Shown here in pieces: positions 55,774-64,000 of a stretch of DNA of 64,000 bases; positions within the stretch are counted from its first letter, which is position 1, and every line of letters starts with the position of its first letter. The DNA is from Rhodocollybia butyracea (Eukaryota > Basidiomycota > Agaricomycetes > Agaricales > Omphalotaceae): positions 1 to 64,000 of the forward strand of contig JADNRY010000161.1 in the NCBI GenBank assembly GCA_015501585.1, given 5' to 3'. The notes under the pieces are model-generated. The model was not told the origin of the DNA and ran no database searches. It saw only the letters and a list, made by a program, of their open reading frames with translations. The position numbers and the translations under genes were made by a program.

Positions 55774-58642
55774 ATGGTATCTTGTTTCTTGCACGAAGAC
55801 AGCGCAGTGACACATCGTTTTAGTCCTCGAAAAAGGGGATTTTGCTACCAATCGAGTTCCTGGACGATGTCCGACCAAACCCTTTCAATGCTCCACCTGA
55901 ACAAAACCTATACGGGAAGATAATGGTATCTCATTTCTTGCATATAAGACGGCGTGGTGACCCATCTTTCTAGCCCTCGAAAAAGGGGATGTTATTACCA
56001 AGACAGTTTCTGGACGATGTCCGACCAAACCCTTTCAATGCTCCGCCCGAACAAAATCTATACGGGAAGATGGCGCCTGAGTCTGGGTTCAACTTCGTTC
56101 AATTCCAACAACAACAAAGAACAGAACCTGATGAGAAGAACAATGCCGAAGACCAATACCAACCCCGATCCCCAGTCGACCCGTGCCTTGCTCAGCGTCA
56201 CTCCGGCGCTCGCAAGTCAGAGCCGCTCGTTGACGGACTACGGTTCATGACTTTAAACGAACCGGTTTCTGGCGAGTTGAATAACTATTTGATTATGTGT
56301 CTAGAACGCTGAACTACTTATAATCAGCTGTAAAGAAATTTAAACCTGTGACCAACGATAATCCGCCAACACGGAACGTACCAAATGTTTTCAACGAACC
56401 TCAATCGTTGAACTACTCAAATCTGAATACCTCAGTGGTATACTCTGAGTTTACGCTCAAGCCCCATCAAGCTTACGCGAGGGAGTGGATGGCAAAACAG
56501 GAGCGAACACATGGAATCGGGGGTTTAATTGCGGATGAGATGGGGTGAGTAAGTTGACGCGTTGAGAAGTCCGAGCTCATCAATTTGCAGCCTTGGGAAG
56601 ACTTTTCAAACAATTGTCCTCATCAAGGATGACAAGGTGAAAGCGCAGATTAGAGGTTTGTCCATGGGCCCAACTCTGTAAGTGATGACGATGTCTAATT
56701 CGGGACTAAACTTGAAGTGTTTTTTTTTTCACCAGGATTGCTGCACCAAAGTCAGTCATTTTCCAGTGGGAAATGGAAATAAACCGGATGATCAAGCGTT
56801 CAGAGAGGTTGAGGTGTCTGGTATATTATACATCCCAACGAAAATCAAAGATCTGTGGGCATTAGAATTCCTATCTTTCTGCATGCTGAACCTCTTCGCA
56901 TTAAGCTCTATCTAGGGATTGTTTAAGGGATGTAGACATCATTATTACAACTTATGGAGTCCTTTTGAGTGAATATCATGAAGGCAAGAATGCACAGGCA
57001 GTCATACAGAAACACTTCCTGATCGTACTTTAGACATCACACGCCGTGGTGCTATTTTTTCAGTTGATTTCCGACGGGTTGTACTCGGTGGGACATTCTA
57101 CACTACTACTTTACTTCTTGTGACATCTTTTGGTTTCAGATGAGGCCGATATTACAAGAAATGCTAACACTGGTATAGCCAAAGCTTGCCTTGCTATTTC
57201 GCAGAATGCGCAGTACTGTTGGTGTTTAACTGGAACACCAATGTAAGTCAGAAGTTTGTGCCAACGTTGCACTGACATGCTGTTGTCCAGACAAAACAAG
57301 ATCAGTGACTTATTCCCTCTGTTTCGTTTTATCGGGCGCGGTAAGGGAAAATTTTCGGACAGCAAATGGTTTGAGGATAACGTCGAAAAACCGCTGAAAA
57401 AAGATGTGACAAATGGCTGCAACTCAACTCAAGCCCAAGATTTGTTGAAGGCAAGTCCAGAAATGCTTACTTGTACTGCAACCCTCGCTCTAACTGAGTA
57501 GGTCCACCTCGGACAAATTATGTTGCGCCGTCTCAAATCTGATCAAGTCAATGGCGCTCCCATCCTTAATCTTCCGGAAAAGGTTGTACAAATTTGGGAT
57601 ATCGAACTTTCCCAAAAAGAACGTGATTTGTACGGTTTGATAGAGCAGCAAGTGCATCAGACCCTCAATGCTGTACTTAATGACCAGAAGATCGAATTTT
57701 GCAGCACGGTTTGGGTTATGCTCTTACGCCTGCGGCAAGGCGAGGGTCAATTATGCTTCCAAGTCATATCTCTCTCTGACCATACGCCAACAGTGTGCTT
57801 ACACCCGTGCTTGCTATTGTTACAAAAAGTCAAAGATGCTGCCAAAGACGCTGGAGTTGAGGAGAATATCAAAGTTGAGCTTTCGGATAAAGACCGCGCC
57901 CACTGTCTTGACCTGGCGATGTGTCTTGAGAGCACCCAAGCATCGACAAAGATTGATGCTACAATGAACATCTTACGGGAAATCAAAGCAAGACCTGGAA
58001 ATGAGAAAACAATAATCTTCTCTCAATTCACGTCGATGTTGGACTTACTCCATTCCTTTCTGCAAAACGAGGGCATTAAATTTGTTCGACGTCAGTCACA
58101 TTTCGTTTCATGCTTTTAGTTTGCTGAGCTTTTTTTTTTGTATGACCAGTTGACGGGAAAATGGACATGACCAGACGGAAAAATAGCTTGGACACTCTTA
58201 GAAATAACCCCAGTGTTACAGTAATTTTGGTGTCATTACGCGCTGGCGGGACAGGTAAGACTAGGATTTGCCCTGCCTTCTGTCTGAACCTTTGTTATGC
58301 TAGGATTAAATCTCGTTGAAGCGAACAATGTCATCATGTTTGACCTGTGGTGGAATCCAGCTGTCGAAGAACAAGCCTTTGGCCGCGTCCATCGTATGGG
58401 ACAGAAAAAGACTGTTCATATTTACAAACTTGTTACACTCAACACTGTTGAAAGACGGATCTTGGAGGTAAAAAGTTCCGCTAACTTGAAGCTTTCTTGT
58501 TGATCACATTGCATTACCATAGCTTCAAAACCAGAAAAGGCGCCTTGCGAATGACATATTAGATAGGAACGAGATTGAAAACTTGAGAAGATTGCCGAGG
58601 GATCAGGCCTTACAGTTGCTGAACTATCACCCACGTATATAA
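55774..58642 (+). CDS. SNF2-family helicase, Rad5/Rad16-like
   Basis: An ATP-dependent DNA translocase of the Rad5/Rad16 group. Helicase motifs in order are I (GLIADEMGLGKTFQT, split by an intron after GAG ATG GG), Ia (IAAPKSVIFQWE), II (LDEADITRN), III (LTGTPIQN), IV-type FSQFTSMLDLL, V (LVSLRAGGTGLNLVEA) and VI (EEQAFGRVHRMGQKKTVHIYKL). The end is RLPRDQALQLLNYHPRI at TAA 58640-58642. Two introns appear to be GC-AG (57451-57501 GCAAGT; 57740-57793 GCGAGG). Between the lobes there is no RING, unlike Rad5. Near 57021 one base seems missing, and the frame resumes with TLDITRRGAIFSVDFRRVVL; this may be an assembly or real lesion. Duplicated exons sit at the 5' end. Expected role: nuclear DNA repair or transcription. 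Confidence 0.65.
55777..56074 (+). repeat. 149-bp intron-exon tandem duplication
   Basis: An intron beginning GTATCT(T/C) with TTTCTTGCA and its following exon (SKKGILLPIEFLDDVRPNPF) are repeated 149 bp downstream (SKKGMLLPRQFLDDVRPNPF). Introns are 55777-55823 and 55926-55973. The exon copies differ at several positions. Both exons are phase 0. Confidence 0.85.
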
Positions 58643-59890
58643 CAAATTGACTCTAAACGAACAGTGGTGTATTCACTTGGGATGATAGTTCAACTGCTCA
58701 GCATCCGCAAAACCTTCGTCCCAGCGTTAGTTACCAGCTTCCGCGATAAGTTGGTCAAGGTTCTTTCTCCTCGTCTAGCATATTCCAGGATAGCGGCGCC
58801 TCGTGAGGTACACTTTGTCCAGCGCTAACTGCTGAGCCTCAAAATTACTATCTCTCAAGAAGAAAAGTTTGAGGCTACATTTCATCGAAAGATCTGAATC
58901 ACCATCTTCGTGTAGGAAACCACGGGTTCTAAAGCTCAATTAGTCTTCATGTATCGATTTGAGTTATCTTGTGTAACATACCTTTGGTCTCGGACCCAGT
59001 GATAATCTACTTCTTCGCGCGTTGATGTATGTAGAAGAGAGGATGGTAGAGAAGAGGACGCAAGCTGGGAGTATAGAGCAGAGATCGTCCGCCATATTCC
59101 ACGATCCGGAGCCACGGATCGTGGAATATGGCGGACGATCTCTGCTCAGGACTCACTTTCTTTCAGAAGGTTATCCCGAAGCCTCTTCCTCTGACCTGGA
59201 ATGCTGTTGGCTACGATTCCGATCCCAAAACTGATTTTGTATTTAGAAATATTCGGTCTCCAGTCAAGGAGTTATCCGTGATTTCGTTGTAGATCTCGGT
59301 GACTTCTATAGTTGACGTGCCACATAATAGTATATCTCATTTCAGTAGCCATACTTTCGCCTAGCGGCGGGAAAACATTATCGAACCGAACACGATCACT
59401 TGGGTTGTCCCTGGTTGTCCAGCCATCTTTAAAAACCCATCCAGACATTGTTGACTTTGCTTCAAAGCGCGAAGTGGGAAATCACATGCGGTCAGACGAA
59501 ATTGAGATACTGATCATCTTAATACATACGTCGGTTAAACTACCACTACTACTACCACTACAACGGATAATATTGAAAATTCCAAGCTTTGCTGACAGCG
59601 GATTTCTAATGTTTCAGAAATTAGACATAATCTGCTAACGTGTTATTGCACGCAGACAGAATATCTTATTGAATGTAGCGACACGTACAAGGGTACAAGT
59701 TTGTGCAGAATAAAATAGATGAGTAGCATTCAGAGGCTATATGCTATGGATACAACAATTCGAGGGGTATGACCTACAAATTAACAAACTGGTACATCAA
59801 ATGGGCGGGGCGGGAGGTGCTTGCGAAGCGAAGGAAGGTGAGGAAGTTAGCCCAAGCGGCGCTTGATGGGACGTGCACCATTGATCTCTT
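58643..59890. other. Intergenic with perfect hairpin
   Basis: Apart from the palindrome at 59076-59147, this contains weak frames at 59022-59234 and 59312-59638. A frame at 59769-60008 (MTYKLTNWYIKWAGREVLAK) is Lys/Arg-rich but has no recognised family. Confidence 0.35.
59076..59147. repeat. Perfect 33-bp inverted repeat
   Basis: Arms 59076-59108 and 59115-59147 are exact reverse complements of each other, separated by a six-base spacer (GAGCCA). The left arm starts GAGCAGAGATCGTCCGCC. The arms stop matching abruptly at both outer ends. As RNA this would form a 33-bp stem with a six-base loop. Confidence 0.97.
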
Positions 59891-61390
59891 GATCAAACCC
59901 ACTGAGCACGCTAGTTTATCGAGTATCCGCCATTCTGGGGCGGTGTCGTCGTTGCAAACTCGGAGGAAATTCGTAGAGCTTCAGATAGTTCAGTTGCGTT
60001 GGAATTGACAAAGAGAGAATCGGTGTCGCCGTAGAGGACCTATAAGCTTTCCGCGAGTTCCTTGGTGTGCTGATCTCTCGACCCATATGCGTAATCAACG
60101 CAGCAAGCTGACGGGCGTAGATACGGGAATATTCGAATCCCAAGCAACCGTACATACTATTGGCAGTCAACTTGTATGCCTTCTGTTTGATGTCCCACTG
60201 AAACGGCACATTAGTACTCGGAAACGTGAAAGGAACACTGGCAATTCACCTGTAATAACTGAGCAGCTGCCGCACTTCGATCTTTCATAAGCGACTTGAC
60301 CTGTTTTCGTCGATTAACAAGGGTGGCGATAATCCGGGGAAGGACACCTTGGGGAGCCTCGCTTCCTGGCAATGCGAGTTGTCCTTCTTCCCCAGCCTGG
60401 ACAAAAACCAACGGCTGTAAGCACAACGAACAAGTGTACCCGTCAAAAGAAGACGAACGTCGATCTCCCCCACCTCTGACTTATCAATTGTTGTAAAGTC
60501 AATATTATACTCTTGGATAATACTCGGATAAAGCGAGTTGAAGTCCATAACCAGGACATAGCTGTTCCATAGACCTTTTCGAGGATCGAGGACAAGCCCA
60601 CCTTTATACTTGTCCTTTTTGCCACCCTTGCCTTTCGGAGCATCTTTCAGCGCTTCGGGGTCATCTTTGATGGGCTCGGCTTTGACCACGCCCTCCTTTC
60701 CCCATGACTATCGGGAGAGATAAACTTGAGACGATGGAACTCGTGTAACAGAATACACTCGTTTCGTTCAGCGCGACCTCCATTGAGGGTCTTATTCCTA
60801 GAGAGAAGCCATATTCCTAGAAAGAAGCCAGTATCAGTTAACATGATCATGCTCTGGAGAAATAACGGTAAGAGTAGGTAATCAAAACAATAAAAGGCCA
60901 ATACCGACACCCACCTTTGCAGCATCACTACTCAGATCACACAACATCCTCCCCGATAAAAATCTGATATTCGTACCCTGTTTCCCAATTCTCGGCCACG
61001 CGGAACGTCTGAACCGACCAATCCGAGACCAATGGTCGGCTTTGAGGTCTCGCATCCGATGTAAGAGTACGTCCAGGGAAACACCAAGGAAATCATGGCC
61101 AAGGATGATGTCTGGGTCGGTTTTGTGGATGGCGGCTGGCGGTTACAAGCACGCACCAAGTAAGGTATTAAGCAACATCCTTTCGTTCTTCATCGGTGAA
61201 ATAAGTCCTTTCGTGTTTGCCAGGGGGGAACCTGTCGAGTGGGCGAACAAAGGTTTGTACCGTACATGGGAGTTGTTCCGGAGGTGTAGTTCCTTCGATG
61301 ATCACTAAATGCAGAATTACTACCATCATCACACCAATACGCTGTCAGCTCAATTTTGTGGTGTAGTGAGGAGGCATGACACAAAACGGC
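59890..61390 (-). pseudogene. POL1: DNA polymerase alpha catalytic subunit fragment
   Basis: B-family polymerase that starts DNA synthesis with primase. The minus strand begins mid-gene with EGTTPPEQLPCTVQTFVRPL, LISPMKNERMLLNTLL and IHKTDPDIILGHDFLGVSLD, then LHRMRDLKADHW and LSGRMLCDLSSDAAK. An exon of about 90 residues that should follow is missing, and the sequence resumes at NKTLNGGRAERNE. Motif A is intact ([20 protein letters not shown], 60489-60548), as is motif B ([17 protein letters not shown], about 60180-60130). After GREI the frame shifts; motif C ([11 protein letters not shown], 60016-60033) is preceded by a TAG at 60040-60042. The gene stops near 59920. The N-terminus and C-terminal zinc modules are absent. 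Introns remain, so this is a truncated DNA copy, not a retrocopy. Confidence 0.85.
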
Positions 61391-61592
61391 TACCTACTAT
61401 TACGCCAAGTTCTCGCCGTAACACAGACGACTAGTACAACTCGATATCCCATTCGAAACCCATTCGAAACTAACTGAACGCGGGATGGTTACTCCGGTAA
61501 TGAAGCAATGGCATCCGAGTCAGGCGCCAAAAGCTTGCGCGCTTACTATCTTTTGTCCAGTTTTATTTTCTCTCTTCACGCGTTTTGACACA
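61391..61592 (+). promoter_or_regulatory. Upstream region of the transportin gene
   Basis: Between the POL1 relic and the ATG at 61593 there are about 200 bp including TTATTTTCTCTCTTCACGCG, a pyrimidine-rich stretch just before the start, as is usual for basidiomycete start sites. No specific element is called. Confidence 0.35.
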
Positions 61593-64000
61593 ATGGCATG
61601 GAACCCTCAAGCTGCAGGATTGCAGGAAATTTTGACGACCATTCATAAATCGATGGACGTGGATGTCATTATCGAGCGCAATATAACTCAAGTGACTCAA
61701 ATCAGTTCTTTGAAAGAAATTTTACTGATGAATGGTCCATTCCCCAGAGACTCTTGACTCGTGCACCAGACTATATTGGTTATTTGGCACATATCTTGAC
61801 TGCGATGCCCCAAGAAGAAGAAAAAACGCGAACAGCTGCTGGATTTCTGCTAAAAAACAATGCGCCACTCATCCTCAGTTCGTCGCCTGAAGTGGCACAG
61901 TATGTAAAAGTAGCTGTGTTCCGTCCTTTTGATGATGACTCGGAGTCTGTGACGATACGGGCTGTTGCTGGACAGTGTATTGTGTCCTTCCTTGGTGTGC
62001 TCGAACCCAGAAATTGGCCCGAGTGTCTTCCTCAGCTTCTGAATATGCTAGATTTGCCAGATTTGGATAGGCAAGAGGTATGTGAAAGCGGTAAACTTTT
62101 GATGATGTTTTAAAACTATTCGATAGGCTGTGTTTAATGTTCTTCAGAAAGCATGCGAAGAATATCCGCGAAAGTTGGATGTAGAAATCGGTGGTGCTCG
62201 CCCTCTTGACTTTATGATTCCCAAGTTCCTTCTCCTTGGAGACCACATTTCATCCAGGATGAGGTCGCATGCGGTTGCTTGCCTCGCCTGTTTCGTTCCA
62301 GTCAACTCCCAGTCCCTATATGTTCATGTTGACACTTTCATAGCTTGTCTTTTGCGACGGGCTTCTGACGAGGATCCTTCGGTTCGCCAACATGTTTGTC
62401 AAGCACTCGCATCATTGCTGGCGACTCGTCCCGAAAAGCTTGTGCCTAAGATGGAGCACGTGGCCGAGTTCATGCTCGATTCAATGAAGGAGCAGAATGA
62501 AAATATTGCCTTCCAAGCCGCTGGATTCTGGCTCACTTTTGCTAAAGATTTTAAACTAGCTCCGTCATTGCAGCTCAACAAAGTGGCCCCCGTTCTCCTG
62601 GATTGTGTGATCTATGGTCAGGATCTGGAAGGTGATGCAATCGATGCGGCTTTTACTGATGATAAGGAGACCAACGTTAAGCCTCGTCATTGCGGGGCCA
62701 AATCACACGGATTTGACCGAGATGCAGGTGATGAGGCCCATGCAAAAGTACCAAAACCTTGTGTCGAGGCTTACCGAGAAAAGACCATCGATTCGGATGA
62801 TAATGGCGATTTTCTGGATGATGATGAATCTGAGAATGAGAGTCTTCGAACGCGCGCCGCTGCAGCGTTAGATGCCCTGGCTGTTCGATGTAGCAGTGAT
62901 TTACTTGATGTGTTACTTGCTCCATTGAAGGGTAAGCTATGGAGCAATGACTGGTTGCAGAGGGAAAGTGGTATCCTTGCCCTTGGTGCAATCGCAGAGG
63001 GTGAGTGCCTGTTCTTTTCAATTTTTCTTTGACTTACATACCTTGTCCAGGTTGTATTGAAGCAATTGAACCTCATTTGTCAACCCTTGTACCCCATCTC
63101 ATTAATACACTGAACGATTCAAAGGTAAATTGAACGCCCTTTGTCCTAGTAACCTGCACTTATTAGACAGTCTACTGTCTAGCCCCTTGTTAGGTCTACC
63201 ACTTGCTGGACACTTGGATGTTATGCTAGCTGGACAACCCAACCAATCTCGGATGAGCACAAGGAAAAATACTTCATACCGACAATGAAAGGAGTAAGTT
63301 TTTGATCATATAGCTGAGCAATTGTTTCATTGACTTTTTTGGTCCTTAGCTTTTGTGCATGATCCTTGACAACAACGAACAGGTTCAAGAGGCTGGGTGC
63401 AGTGCGTTTGCCACTTTGGTAGAGCATGCTGGCATGGAACTCGCTCCATATCTTGAGCTGGTACTTCATAAGCTGGTCTCCGCTTTTGAAATGTACCAAC
63501 ACAAGGACATGTTGATCCTCTTTGATGCTGTAGGAACCTTGGCAGATGCCGTTGGACGCGAGCTGTCCGATTCTACCTACGTTGAAATTCTCATGCCTCC
63601 GCTCACCAATTGTTGGGCGGAATTGAAGGACGAGGATATTGGTCTGATACCGTTACTCGAGGTTTGACGCGTTATTCATAATTTAACAGAATCCCTTTGA
63701 CCTTTCTCCCTTGTAGTGCTTTGCTTCTGTCACTATCGCTATGGGCCAAGCATTCCTACCATATGCACCACCTGTTTTCGAAAGATGCTGCTCCATCATC
63801 CTGCAGTATCAGCAATTCCAACAAAATCCAGATCTTGACGAACCAGACAAGTCTTGCCTGGTGGCTACGTTAAATGTTCTTTCGGGACTCACGCAAGGTC
63901 TGGGTATGGCGCTCAAAGCCTTGATTGGCCAGAGTCAGCCAAATTTACTGACTCTGCTAACAATCTGCCTTAAGCATCCTCAAGTTGCCGTTAGGCAATC
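61593..64000 (+). CDS. KAP104: Transportin (karyopherin beta-2), partial
   Basis: Nuclear import receptor that carries PY-NLS cargo such as RNA-binding proteins, built of HEAT repeats. Exons: 61593-61691, 61748-62077, 62127-63000, 63051-63124, 63183-63293, 63350-63661, and 63717 onward, cut by the window end. All joins keep frame. The ATG at 61593 opens [16 protein letters not shown], matching the family start (W-x-P-Q). Recognisable blocks are [67 protein letters not shown], an acidic loop ([17 protein letters not shown], the family's H8 loop), [28 protein letters not shown], and [16 protein letters not shown], ending with [21 protein letters not shown] saw no stop or shift in the visible part, so this is probably the functional copy. 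Confidence 0.9.

Noticed and set aside
54447..58642. One single RING-SNF2 gene
   Set aside because: The RING frame ends cleanly at 55352 and the next SNF2 exon is about 470 bp away with its own ATG, so two genes fit better, though a cDNA is needed.
61875..62246. Minus-strand frame in the transportin gene
   Set aside because: It overlaps a well-supported exon and shows no motif.

Overview
The window is nuclear DNA of a mushroom-forming basidiomycete (Agaricomycetes, probably Agaricales-like). The evidence is many short introns of about 48 to 60 bp with GTRNGY donors and YAG acceptors, no operons, and proteins that match fungal families: the type I fatty-acid synthase alpha subunit, DNA polymerase alpha, transportin, Zn2Cys6 and GATA fingers, and a ubiquitin-conjugating domain of the UBE2Q type. 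Several unplaced genes look lineage-restricted. The window is gene-poor, repeat-rich and full of decayed genes. All identifications come from reading the sequence and recalling families; no database search was possible.

Layout. 0.5-3.3 kb holds a frameshifted retrotransposon gag with a zinc knuckle and no pol. 5.4-7.7 kb holds a multi-exon gene with a Zn2Cys6 cluster followed by a GATA finger and a tail built from tandemly duplicated intron-exon units. A 15-bp minisatellite follows, then unassigned exons. 9.66-14.4 kb is a truncated, multiply broken FAS2 (KR and KS regions and a gutted phosphopantetheinyl-transferase end). 14.4-17.6 kb holds a tRNA-like element and tandem repeats. 17.7-19.1 kb has a broken SNF2-type ATPase fragment. 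20-28 kb has a basic repeat protein, one copy of a dispersed AT-rich repeat, a frameshifted GIY-YIG gene, a WD40 fragment and a hypothetical gene. 29.7-32.4 kb has an intact two-exon gene for an 887-residue orphan. 33-34 kb is a LINE tail. 38.3-41.7 kb is a UBE2Q-like gene split by an insert that carries an intact GIY-YIG gene and three tandem hairpins. 43-50.5 kb has the second copy of the dispersed repeat, an SPT5-tail-like gene, a protein with a PD-(D/E)XK-like motif, and a Copia relic. 54.4-58.6 kb has a RING gene next to a Rad5/Rad16-like SNF2 gene. 59.1 kb has a perfect hairpin. 59.9-61.4 kb is a broken DNA polymerase alpha. 61.6 kb to the end is an apparently intact transportin (KAP104) gene, cut by the window edge.

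How it fits together. The clearly intact coding sequence is transportin, the 887-residue orphan, the 40-kb GIY-YIG gene, the RING gene and the fused-finger regulator. FAS2, POL1 and the UBE2Q-like gene are normally essential or conserved, so these damaged copies are probably extra copies. The best candidates for something undescribed are the Zn2Cys6-GATA regulator with its exon-amplified tail, the small GIY-YIG proteins with a Cys/His-rich tail, the dispersed repeat rich in TTTCG/CGAAA motifs, and the perfect or tandem hairpins. Small indels could be assembly errors, but missing exons and domains in FAS2 and POL1 cannot be explained that way.
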